In this document: piece after piece, positions 17,222 through 27,800 of the stretch
Layout of the letters: the number at the start of each line of letters is the position of its first letter
How positions within the stretch are numbered: position 1 is the first letter of the stretch
Source of the DNA: an uncultured Bacteroidales bacterium
GTDB lineage: Bacteria > Bacteroidota > Bacteroidia > Bacteroidales > UBA932
Reading direction: 5' to 3'
Length of the DNA: 64,000 nt
Assembly: GCA_900320185.1 (NCBI GenBank)
Contig: ONRD01000001.1
Span: 124,001-188,000 of the forward strand
Translations under genes and position numbers: made by a program
The notes under the pieces: model-generated
Told to the model about the DNA's origin: nothing
The model's input: only the letters and a program-made list of their open reading frames with translations
Databases searched by the model: none

Positions 17222-18922
17222 ATGGAAGAAAGGTACATAGCATCGGCAGATCTCGGCACCTCGAAGATTTCGGTCTGCGTGGCAAGGATCGAGAACCAGG
17301 ACGTGCAGGTGATCTACTACAAGGAAAGCCCGTCCGACGGCATCAGGAACAGCTACGTTTTCAACCCCCGCAAGGTCGAGGCGCAGCTTAGGAAGGCGAT
17401 TACCGAAGCACAGCAGGATCTCAGGATAAAGGTGCAGAAGGTCATCGTCGGCCTGCCGCGTTACTATGTCCGTCAGGAGACTGCATCGGCGGGCTTCGAC
17501 AGGAACGAGGAGGACAGCCAGATACAGGAATCCGAGATCCGTCTCCTGAAGTCGAACGCCCTCGAGTCCTATCCGCTGAGCGACAACAAGAAGGAGGTCA
17601 TCTACGGAGCCGTGGCGCAGTCCTTCTCCACGGAAGACAGCTTCAACGAGGTGGAGAGCGACATCGTCGGAATGACGGCGGCCAGGCTCGACGGGCACTT
17701 CAAGGTGTTCGTCGGGGAGAGAAGGTACTCCTCGAACATCGACAACGTGTTCTCATCCATGGGGATAGGGATTGCCAGGAAGTATTTCGTCCCGGGGATA
17801 ACCGCGAAGGCCGTCCTGAAGGACGAGCAGATGGAGAACGGCGTCGCCCTCTTCGATCTCGGTGCAGGGGTAAGTTCGGTGACCATATTCAAGAACAAGA
17901 TACTCCGGTTCTACGCTGCCATCCCGTTCGGCGGCAACAGCATCACCAACGACATCAAGTCGCAGTGCAACATCTCCACTGAACTGGCGGAGAACATAAA
18001 GAAGGCCTACGGGGCGTGCATGCCGAACAAACTGTCCTCTTTCGGCGAGAAGATCATCCAGATCAACGATGAAGACACCCCGGCCATACAGATCAGCGTA
18101 AAGTACCTTTCCGAGATCATCACCGCCAGGATGAAGGAAATCGTCGAGGCCCTGCTCTACGAAATACAGATGAGCGGATACGCCGACGAGGACCAGCTCC
18201 GTGCAGGAGTAGTCGTGACCGGAGGAGGCGCCGAACTGGTGAACTGCGCGAACTATATCAGGGAACTGTCCGGGTACTCCGTCAAGACAGCCACCTCAAG
18301 GCGGTTCTTCTCATGCGAAGGATGCCCTGAAGCCATGGACAGCAGCGCCGCCACGACGATGGGTATGATCCTGGCGGCCAAGAACGACAAGTCTCTCAAT
18401 TGCACCAGCTTCCCTGTCACGAAGTCCCCGGTCTCCACGGTGGGCGCCCAGCCGCAACGCCCTTCCAGGACAGCCTCTGCGCCATCCGCCCCGGCTGCGA
18501 AGGAGACGCCCGCAACGTCCCCTGCCCCCGACCCGCAGGGCGGGAGCACCGCACCGGCCGCAACGGCAGAAGAGTCGCCCGCAGTGACCGGCTCCGTACA
18601 AAGGCCCGAAGAAAAGGAGGAGAAGAAAGCAGACGCCGAATTCATAGTGCCGAAGGTAAGGGTGGAGCAGACCAGGGAGGAGGAGACGAGCGTCTCCATC
18701 GAGCCCTCCGTCGCAGCCGCGCAGGACAACGGCCAGGATGAGGACGAGGGCCCCAGCGTGTTCGACCCCTACACTGAGAAGGAAATCAAGGATGCCGGGC
18801 AGAAGAAAGGGAAAGCCTCCAGGGCGGCAAGGCCAGACAGGCCCAGGATCACTTGGCTGAAGCACATCAGCGAGAAGGCTACCGAAGGCCTTGAGAGATT
18901 GTTCAACGACATGGAAGAATAA
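17222..18922 (+). CDS. ftsA: Cell division protein FtsA with an extended disordered linker
   Basis: 566 residues; FtsA is usually about 420. The actin-like part (1-395) shows ASADLGTSKISV (phosphate 1), LFDLGAGVSSVTIF (phosphate 2) and VVTGGGAELVNC (adenosine loop). Residues about 400-543 are a low-complexity Pro/Ala/Ser/Glu segment with no predictable fold (for example SAPAAKETPATSPAPDP). The end, WLKHISEKATEGLERLFN, is an amphipathic helix that should bind the membrane. FtsA anchors FtsZ filaments to the membrane. The long linker between core and anchor is the unusual point. It precedes ftsZ by 7 bp. Confidence 0.95.
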   Translation: MEERYIASADLGTSKISVCVARIENQDVQVIYYKESPSDGIRNSYVFNPRKVEAQLRKAITEAQQDLRIKVQKVIVGLPRYYVRQETASAGFDRNEEDSQIQESEIRLLKSNALESYPLSDNKKEVIYGAVAQSFSTEDSFNEVESDIVGMTAARLDGHFKVFVGERRYSSNIDNVFSSMGIGIARKYFVPGITAKAVLKDEQMENGVALFDLGAGVSSVTIFKNKILRFYAAIPFGGNSITNDIKSQCNISTELAENIKKAYGACMPNKLSSFGEKIIQINDEDTPAIQISVKYLSEIITARMKEIVEALLYEIQMSGYADEDQLRAGVVVTGGGAELVNCANYIRELSGYSVKTATSRRFFSCEGCPEAMDSSAATTMGMILAAKNDKSLNCTSFPVTKSPVSTVGAQPQRPSRTASAPSAPAAKETPATSPAPDPQGGSTAPAATAEESPAVTGSVQRPEEKEEKKADAEFIVPKVRVEQTREEETSVSIEPSVAAAQDNGQDEDEGPSVFDPYTEKEIKDAGQKKGKASRAARPDRPRITWLKHISEKATEGLERLFNDMEE

Positions 18923-18929
18923 AAGGAAT

Positions 18930-20204
18930 ATGAGCGATATGAATGAAACTTTCGACATTGCCGAAACCAGCGACTGGACTCCCGTCTCGTCGATGATAAA
19001 GGTCATCGGAGTCGGCGGAGGAGGCTGCAACGCCGTCAACTACATGTACCGCGAAAAAGTGGAAGGATGCAGTTTCATCGTCTGCAACACCGACGAGCAG
19101 GCCCTGAGGGGAAGCCCCGTACCGGTCAAGATCCACATCGGGAAGAACTCCCTGGGAGCCGGAACGGATCCTGCCAAGGGACGCACCGCCGCCCTTGAGG
19201 CCCTTGAGAAGATCGACAAGGTCGTTCTCGGCCCGGAGACCCAGATGCTGTTCATAACCGCGGGAATGGGCGGCGGCACCGGGACCGGCGCGGCTCCGAT
19301 CATCGCCAAAAGGTCCAAGGACAAAGGGATACTCACCGTCGCCGTCGTGACCATACCTTTCGAGAATGAGGGATCGGCTCCCCTGTCACGCGCAATCGAC
19401 GGAATCCACGAGCTGGTCAAGAACGTGGACAGCCTGCTGATCATAAACAATGAGAAACTCCACGACTTCTTCGGGGACCACCTCGTGCACAAGGCCCTGC
19501 CAAAGGCCGACGAGGTACTGGCGACCGCTGTCAGGGGAATCACCGAGATCATCAGCAAACCCGGCTACATAAACGTCGACTTCGAAGACGTCAAGACCAT
19601 GATGCGCAACAGCGGCATGGCCCTGATGGGCTGCGGCATCGGTACAGGCCCGACCAGGCTGGACGACGCCGTGACCGGTGCCCTCCAGTCTCCCCTGCTG
19701 AACGATTTCGACTTGAAGACTGCGAAGAACATCCTGGTCAACATCACCTGCGTGGACAACGAAAAGGGCCTGACGATGGACGAGTTCCACCAGATCAACG
19801 AAAAGATCGACGAGTACACCGGGGGTGTCAAGAAATTCAAGACCGGCCTCGTCTGGGAGAAGGATCCCTCCGCCGGCGACCAGGTGAAGATAACGGCGAT
19901 AGCTACCGGATTCAAGGTCAACGACCTGTCAAAGATAGCCAAGACGGACCTCGGCAACCTGATCATGATCGACAGGGACTTCAAGTACGAAAAAGGAAAA
20001 AGAGTCATCCCGGAGGACAACTCTATCTCCAATCTGGTCAACGGAGTGAAGACCATCGGTTTCACCGAGGAAGGCAACGTCAAGAGGTACCATTTCGACA
20101 AGGATGAAAAGCCGGTGCTCCTTATCGGTCCCGGAGAGAGCAAGGCCGAGCTGGAAGCCGTGCCTGCGATCAAGAGGACAGTCCGCCGCGAGAAAGAGGC
20201 TTAG
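18930..20204 (+). CDS. ftsZ: Cell division GTPase FtsZ
   Basis: 424 residues from the ATG at 18930 (AAAAGG 6 bp upstream). The tubulin-like core has KVIGVGGGGCNAVNYMYR (near 28), NTDEQAL, and the GTP signature GMGGGTGTGAAPIIAK near residue 110. The core ends near 320 at KITAIATGF. After it comes a charged linker of roughly 85 residues and a C-terminal VPAIKRTVRRE, which fits the conserved tail that binds FtsA. It forms the Z-ring. It is the last gene of the dcw unit; its stop overlaps by 3 bp the stop of the convergent gltX, leaving no room for a terminator between them. Confidence 0.97.
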   Translation: MSDMNETFDIAETSDWTPVSSMIKVIGVGGGGCNAVNYMYREKVEGCSFIVCNTDEQALRGSPVPVKIHIGKNSLGAGTDPAKGRTAALEALEKIDKVVLGPETQMLFITAGMGGGTGTGAAPIIAKRSKDKGILTVAVVTIPFENEGSAPLSRAIDGIHELVKNVDSLLIINNEKLHDFFGDHLVHKALPKADEVLATAVRGITEIISKPGYINVDFEDVKTMMRNSGMALMGCGIGTGPTRLDDAVTGALQSPLLNDFDLKTAKNILVNITCVDNEKGLTMDEFHQINEKIDEYTGGVKKFKTGLVWEKDPSAGDQVKITAIATGFKVNDLSKIAKTDLGNLIMIDRDFKYEKGKRVIPEDNSISNLVNGVKTIGFTEEGNVKRYHFDKDEKPVLLIGPGESKAELEAVPAIKRTVRREKEA

Positions 20205-21859
20205 AGCCTCTGCACGGCATAGGAGATCCGCCTTTCCGTCTCTGCCTTTCCGATACGGACTATGATGTCAGCGATGCCAAGGCCGCTCGCCGCACCGGTG
20301 AGCGCCAGGCGGGTTGCATTCATCACCTTGCCCATGGGCCAGGAATTGTCCTTGATGAATCCTTCCAAGGCGGCGCCGAACGCTTCCGGAGCCATGTCCC
20401 CCTGATAGGCGCCGACGAATTCTCCGACCTTCTCCACCAAAGGGACCACTTCCGGTTTCCAGAACTTGTCCACATCCTTGGCAAGGAAGGGTGCCGTCAG
20501 GGAATCATCGTAGACCTTTGCCCTCGGGTCGGCGGGACGGCCTGACGAAGGCTGGCTGAATGCGGTCCCGGCCTTGATGTCGAACTTGCCGAAGTCTTCC
20601 GGAGCCACGAAAAGGCTGGACGCAATGTCCCAGAAATCCTTTACGAACGTCGCCCTTTCCTTGGTGAATGACACGACGTCGCGTACATATTCGCGCTGCG
20701 CGCTGATCCCGTGTCCTTCCAGGACCGGCATGAAAAGATCCGCAATCTGCCCGTCGGATTTCATCCTCAGGTACTCCTTGTTGAACCACCGGGCCTTCTC
20801 GGGGTTGAATTTAGCTCCGGACTTGCTTACCTTGGAAAGCGAGAAGGAAGAAACCAGCTCTTCCATGGAGAAAAGTTCCTGCTCGGTACCCGGATTCCAC
20901 CCCAGCATGGCAAGCATGTTCACGAAAGCCTCGGGGAAATACCCGTCCTCGCGGTATCCGCGTGAAACCTCTCCGCCGGCACCGGTCCACTGCAGGGGAA
21001 ACACGGGGAACCCCATCTTGTCGCCGTCGCGCTTGCTCAGTTTCCCGTTGCCGACAGGCTTGAGAAGCAGCGGAAGATGTGCGAAACGGGGCATGGTGTC
21101 TTCCCATCCGAAGGCTTTGTAGAGAAGGTGGTGAAGAGGAAGGGACGGAAGCCACTCCTCTCCCCTGATCACTTCGGTAATCTCCATGAGGTGGTCGTCC
21201 ACTATGTTGGCCAGGTGGTAGGTAGGAAGTTCGTCGGCCCTTTTCCAGAGCACCTTGTCGTCAAGGGTGTCGGTGTTCACCTCCACGTGGCCCCTGATCA
21301 TGTCATCCATGCAGACCACGGTGTCCTCCGGCATCTTGAAGCGTATCGTCCAGTGGGATGTTTCGGCAAGCAGCCGCTCCACCTCCTCCCGGGGAAGGGT
21401 GAGGGAATTGCGCATGGACTTGCGCGTCTGCCGGTTGTAGGTGAAGGTGCCACCTGCAGCCTCGGCATCCGAACGTGCCTTCTCGAGGGCCTCGGGTGAA
21501 TCGAAGGCATAGTAAGCGTCACCGCTTGCGACAAGCTGTTCGGCATACTTCCGGTAGATGCCTCGCCTCTGGCTTTGCCTGTACGGGGCATGGGGATGCC
21601 TTTCCGATGGAGTTTCGACGACCCTTCCGGCTGCGTCCACTCCTTCGTCAGGGATGATTCCGCACCAGTTCAAGGCCTCGATGATATACTGCTCGGCCCC
21701 TGGGACGAACCGGTTGGAATCCGTGTCCTCTATCCTTAAAATGAAATCTCCCCCTCTCTGCTTGGCATAGAGGTAATTGTACAAAGCGGTACGCACTCCG
21801 CCCATGTGGAGCGGACCTGTCGGTGAAGGTGCGAACCTTACCCGGGTTTTTCTTTCCAT
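20201..21859 (-). CDS. gltX: Glutamyl-tRNA synthetase
   Basis: 552 residues from the ATG at 21859, MERKTRVRFAPSPTGPLHMG, split at the class I HIGH motif seen here as PLHMG. A longer in-frame start at 21913 would reach into the upstream gene. KLSKRDGDK near residue 265 is the KMSKS-type loop. EDTDSNRFV and RGEEWLPSLPLHHLLY are further GlxRS blocks. It charges tRNA-Glu. It is 7 bp downstream of the thioredoxin-like lipoprotein and ends tail to tail with ftsZ. Confidence 0.95.
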   Translation of the reverse strand: MERKTRVRFAPSPTGPLHMGGVRTALYNYLYAKQRGGDFILRIEDTDSNRFVPGAEQYIIEALNWCGIIPDEGVDAAGRVVETPSERHPHAPYRQSQRRGIYRKYAEQLVASGDAYYAFDSPEALEKARSDAEAAGGTFTYNRQTRKSMRNSLTLPREEVERLLAETSHWTIRFKMPEDTVVCMDDMIRGHVEVNTDTLDDKVLWKRADELPTYHLANIVDDHLMEITEVIRGEEWLPSLPLHHLLYKAFGWEDTMPRFAHLPLLLKPVGNGKLSKRDGDKMGFPVFPLQWTGAGGEVSRGYREDGYFPEAFVNMLAMLGWNPGTEQELFSMEELVSSFSLSKVSKSGAKFNPEKARWFNKEYLRMKSDGQIADLFMPVLEGHGISAQREYVRDVVSFTKERATFVKDFWDIASSLFVAPEDFGKFDIKAGTAFSQPSSGRPADPRAKVYDDSLTAPFLAKDVDKFWKPEVVPLVEKVGEFVGAYQGDMAPEAFGAALEGFIKDNSWPMGKVMNATRLALTGAASGLGIADIIVRIGKAETERRISYAVQRL

Positions 21860-21866
21860 CTTTGGA

Positions 21867-23373
<1,507 letters not shown>

Positions 23374-23844
23374 CTAAAGGGATATGTCGAGTATCTTGAA
23401 CTTGATCACTCCGCTGGGGACCTTGGCCTCGACGACCTCGCCCTTGGAGTGGCCGATCAGCGCCTTGGCTATCGGGGTGGTGGCGGCAAGCTTGCCTTTC
23501 GAGAAGTCGGCCTCGGTCTCGCCCACGATCGTGAATTCCATCACGGTCTTCATCGCCATGTTCTCGACCTTGACCTTGTTCATCATCTGGACCTTGTCGG
23601 TCCCCACCTTCGACTCGTCGATGACCTTGGCGTTGGCCACAAGGTCCTTGAGTTTGGCTATCTTCACTTCGAGGAGTCCCTGGGCATCGCGGGCGGCATC
23701 GTACTCGGCGTTCTCCGACAGGTCGCCCTTCTCCCTCGCCTCCGCGATAGCAGCGGAGATCACCGGACGCTGCGCAAGGGCGTCAGCCAGGTCCTTCTTA
23801 AGCTTGTCCAACCCTTCCTGGGTCATATAATGGATGTCAGCCAT
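23374..23844 (-). CDS. greA: Transcription elongation factor GreA
   Basis: 156 residues, the normal length. The N-terminal coiled coil includes MTQEGLDKLKKDLADALAQR and AREKGDLSENAEYDAARDAQ, which carries the acidic Asp/Glu tip (D-L-S-E-N-A-E-Y) that enters the RNA polymerase secondary channel. The C-terminal FKBP-like half contains SPIAKALIGHSKGE-type sequence (here TPIAKALIGHSKGE). GreA rescues backtracked polymerase by stimulating transcript cleavage. It heads the greA-HIT-lipoprotein-gltX unit; a TAnnTTTG box lies about 93 bp upstream. Confidence 0.96.
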   Translation of the reverse strand: MADIHYMTQEGLDKLKKDLADALAQRPVISAAIAEAREKGDLSENAEYDAARDAQGLLEVKIAKLKDLVANAKVIDESKVGTDKVQMMNKVKVENMAMKTVMEFTIVGETEADFSKGKLAATTPIAKALIGHSKGEVVEAKVPSGVIKFKILDISL

Positions 23845-23936
23845 AATCTTTACTGTTTTTACTTATACTACTGTTTTCGCTGAAAAATTAAAACGGAGCT
23901 CCGCCCTTCTACGGCAGAACCCTGTCATTGTCATGG

Positions 23937-23944
23937 CAAAGATA
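23937..23944 (-). promoter_or_regulatory. -7 element of the greA promoter
   Basis: TATCTTTG on the minus strand is a perfect TAnnTTTG box, 92 bp before the greA ATG and just beyond the end of ribF. No clear TTG is present 19-21 bp upstream. The inferred leader is about 85 nt and includes a small palindrome (CGGAGCTCCG, 23894-23903). Confidence 0.5.
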
Positions 23945-23955
23945 ACAATTAATTT

Positions 23956-24834
23956 TCAATTATCCATGCAGTCAGCCTTGTCCCGTTCCAGCTGGGCCTT
24001 CAGGGCGTCCAGGGATTCGAAACGGCGCTCCTGGCGGATCTTGCGGAGGAAAGTGACCTTGAGGTCGAGCCCGTAGATATCCTCGTCGAATCCAAAGATG
24101 TTGGTCTCCACCGTAGTATCGTTCCCGGCATTCACCGTAGGCCTCACCCCGATGTTGCACATCCCCCTGAAACGCCGTCCCAGAGTCTCGGCCTCGACCG
24201 AATAGACCCCGTTGCCGGGGAGCATCTTCAATGGTTCGTAGAGCTTTATGTTCGCGGTCGGAAAACCGATGGTCCGGCCAAGCCGGTTGCCGGCAACTAC
24301 CACGCCGAGGACGGAATAGTCGTAGCCGAGCATGGCGGAGGCGGCTTCCACCTTCCCCTCAGCCAGGGCTTCCCGGATCTTGGTGGAACTGATCACCACT
24401 CCACCCGGAGTGTCCGCCCTGTCGGCCCGGATGACGTCAAGGCCCAACGAAGATGCAACGGAAGCGAATCCGTCCGGCCCCAGCCGGTCTCCGCCCACGC
24501 GGTTGTCATAGCCGATAACCACCGCAGTGCCGCCAAGGCGGCCGATGATGTAATCGCTGATGTACTCGCGGGCGGAAAGACGGCTGAATTCCTTAGTGAA
24601 CGGCAGCACCTCCACGCGGTCCACATGGATCCGCCGGAGGATCTCCTTCTTCTCCGAGAGTGTCGTCAGGAGCCTGAGGTTCCTGGCGTCGTCCTGCAGG
24701 ACATTGCGGGGATGGGGCCAGAAAGTGACCACGACGCTCTCCTCCCCACGCCTTCGGGCTTCGCCGACAAGCCTGTCGAGGACAAGACGGTGCCCGAGAT
24801 GGACACCGTCGAAGAATCCGGTCGCTACAACCAT
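23956..24834 (-). CDS. ribF: Bifunctional riboflavin kinase/FAD synthetase
   Basis: 292 residues. The FMN adenylyltransferase half starts with ATGFFDGVHLGHRLVLDRL (the GxFDGxHxGH nucleotidyltransferase motif) and has ISSTKIREALAEGKVEAA near 150. The riboflavin kinase half begins GNRLGRTIGFPTANIKL, the GxxxGFPTAN motif, and ends with the RFESLDALKAQLERDK helix. It makes FMN and FAD. The ATG lies inside the last codons of the glycogen fusion gene (10-bp overlap), so ribF is the last gene of the glycogen operon. The link to glycogen is probably positional rather than functional. Confidence 0.95.
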   Translation of the reverse strand: MVVATGFFDGVHLGHRLVLDRLVGEARRRGEESVVVTFWPHPRNVLQDDARNLRLLTTLSEKKEILRRIHVDRVEVLPFTKEFSRLSAREYISDYIIGRLGGTAVVIGYDNRVGGDRLGPDGFASVASSLGLDVIRADRADTPGGVVISSTKIREALAEGKVEAASAMLGYDYSVLGVVVAGNRLGRTIGFPTANIKLYEPLKMLPGNGVYSVEAETLGRRFRGMCNIGVRPTVNAGNDTTVETNIFGFDEDIYGLDLKVTFLRKIRQERRFESLDALKAQLERDKADCMDN

Positions 24835-27800
24835 TTCACCAGTTCGAAATCCTGCCTGTGAGGCATGAGGGGATTCTTGGCGAACATCCTGATGGCGACC
24901 TGGTACATTCCGGTCTTGTCAGGGACGATCGCCGCCTGGTAACGTGCAGTGCCATCCGCGAATTCCACCACCTTGAACTCGCAGGTCTCCTGGATGTGGA
25001 GCTCATGCTTGCTGTCAGTGGTCGCGAAGAGCATCTCCACTCCTATGTCGTCCGGAGTAAGGTCCCCGATGTTGAGGACGACCTCCACCTTGAGGCTGTT
25101 GGACGGGGAAAGGGTGTACGACGCATCCGGAGTAGTCTGGGAAACAACCTCCACGTTCTTCCATTCGCGGCGGAGCTTCTTCTTCCAGGCGGATATCCTG
25201 CGGGCGAGACGGTAGTCGTCCGAAACCATCTCCGCGGTACGGGCCGCCTGGGGAATGTAGTACTGGTTGCAGTAGTCGGTGAGCATCCTGTTCGTGGTGA
25301 AATTGCTGGCCACCTTGGCGATAGTGTTCTTGATGTAGCCGCACCAGACAGGGGAAAGGCCGAGCTTTGGGTCGACGTCATAATACGCCGGAGCTATCTC
25401 GTTCTCGATTATGGTGTAGATCGTGGCGGAATCCAGTTCGTTCTGGTAGTTCTGGTCGTCATAGGCCCGCTCGCGCGGCAGTGCCCATCCGGCACCCTCC
25501 TTGTAGCCTTCCACCCACCAGCCGTCGAGTACCGAGAAGTGCATCACCCCGTTCATGGCAGCCTTCTCGCCGGAAGTACCGGAGGCCTCCAGGGGCCTTG
25601 TAGGGTTGTTCATCCAGACATCCACACCCTGGACAAGCCTCTTCGCAAGGGAGATGTCGTAACCCGGGACGAACACGATCTTCCCTATGAAGCGTTCCTG
25701 CTTCGAGACCTCGATAATCCGCTTGATGAGGTCCTGGCCGGCCTTGTCGGCAGGGTGAGCCTTGCCGGCGAATATGAACTGGACCGGATGCTCCGGATCG
25801 TTGACTATCGCGTCGAGCCTGTCAAGGTCGGTGAACAGCAGGGTGCCTCTCTTGTAGGTGGCGAAACGGCGTGCGAAGCCTATCGTGAGGACATCGTCCC
25901 TGAGGGTTTCCTTGATCGTGACGATCTCCTTCGGGGAATAGTGGTTGCAGAGCGACGAATCGGAGATCCTTTCCATCACGGCCTTGATCAGGATCTTCTT
26001 GAGCTCCTTGCGGATGTCCCAGACCTCGGAATCAGGGATGTCATAGATGCCGTTGAAACAGGACTTGTCGTAGTGGTGCGTTGCGAAATCGGGTCCGAAG
26101 ACCTTGGCGTGTACCTTCTTCCAGGCCGCGGCAGCCCAGGTCGGATAATGGACTCCATTGGTCACGTAGCTTATGAAGAGTTCCTCCGGGAGGTAGCCCC
26201 GGTACATCCTGGCGAAGATCTTCTTGCTGACATCTCCGTGGAGCCAGGAGACCCCGTTGACGTTCTGGGAGCAGTTGGCCGCAAGGAAACTCATGGAGAA
26301 CTTCTCCGAAGAATCGTTGACATTGGCCCGGCCCAGTCCCATGAGGGTTTCCCAGTCTATCTTAAGGCGCTGCGGATAATGGCCGATGTATTTCCTGAGG
26401 AGTCCCTCGTCGAAAGCGTCGTGCCCTGCCGGGACGGGAGTGTGGGTCGTGAACAGGGAGGAAGCCCTCACCAGCTCCATGGCTTCGCCGAATTCCAGGT
26501 TCTCGCCCTGGATGTACTCGTGCAGCCTCTCAAGGCCCGTGAAAGCCGCATGGCCCTCGTTGCAATGGTAGATCTGGGGATTGATGCCAAGCTTGCGCAG
26601 GGCCCTGATGCCTCCGACGCCAAGGAGAAGTTCCTGCTTGAGACGGTTCTCCCAGTCCCCTCCGTAAAGATGGAAGGTGACCTGACGGTCTTCGGGGAGG
26701 TTTGCCTCGTAGTCTGCGTCAAGCAGGTACAGGTCCGTCCTTCCCACTTCCACCTTCCAGATCCTCGCGGTGATGGCCCTTCCGGGGAAGGCCACGCTGG
26801 TGGTCAGCCAGTTGCCCTTGTCGTCCAGGACCGGCTGGGCAGGTATCTTGGTGAAGTCCTGGGCGTCGTACCTGGCGACCTGCTCGCCCTGGCCGGTGAT
26901 GATCTGGGTGAAGTAGCCGTAGCGGTACAGCAGGCCGACCGCCACGAGGTTCACATTCATGTCGCTGGTTTCCTTGAGGTAGTCCCCTGCGAGGATGCCC
27001 AGGCCTCCTGAATATATCTTCAGGGACGTGTCGAGGCCGTATTCCATGCAGAAATATGCAATGGAAGGGTCGGTCCTGGCGGCCTTCAGGGACATGTACC
27101 CGTTGAACTCGTCCATGACCGAGCTGAGCCTTTCCAGGAAGGAGGCGTCCTTGGCGAGCGCCTTGAATCTCTTGAGGCTTACTATGTCGAGCAGCGCCAT
27201 GGGGTTGTGGCAGGTAGAGTGCCAGACGTCAGGGTCGATTGACTTGAACAGAGCCTTGGCGGAATCGTTCCAGCACCACCACAGGTTCTTCGAGAGGGTC
27301 TCCAGACCGGCAAGTTCCACGGGAAGGTGCCTGGTCACCATTACACTCTTCCAGGACGGGGCGTTGATCTCTATCTTCTTGTAAGCCATAGCCTTGTCTT
27401 CTGCCGATTCATCAGGGAAGGCCCCGCGGGTGCTGACCACCTTCTCCAGGGCCATGGAATATGCTTCGTTGTAATACTTGATCTGGTTCTCCCACAACGC
27501 GATCTTGGACACGTCCCTGGCGGAATCCATGTACTTCTTCCTGCCTTCGGAGTCAAGGGAAGCTATCTCCCTGACCCTTGCTATGACACCTTCAACGACA
27601 TCGTAGTAGTCGGTATCGTTGCGGTCCAGGACGGTGATGCCCGGATGCTCGCCGGAATAGTGGGACCTGACCCACATCCCGAATCCCGAAAGGCTCGTCG
27701 TCAGGGAAGGAATCCTGAAGGCGAGGCTTTCCAGAGGGGTGTAGCCCCATGGTTCGTAATACGACGGGAAGAGAGTGAGGTCGAGGCCGACGAGAAGGTC

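Noticed and set aside
4305..20204. murF and ddl within the dcw cluster
   Set aside because: No frame between mraZ and ftsZ matches them. Their absence here is normal for Bacteroidota, where they are often elsewhere.
24858..27011. A 717-codon plus-strand frame opposite the glycogen fusion gene
   Set aside because: Mirror frame of the phosphorylase half, no recognisable domain.
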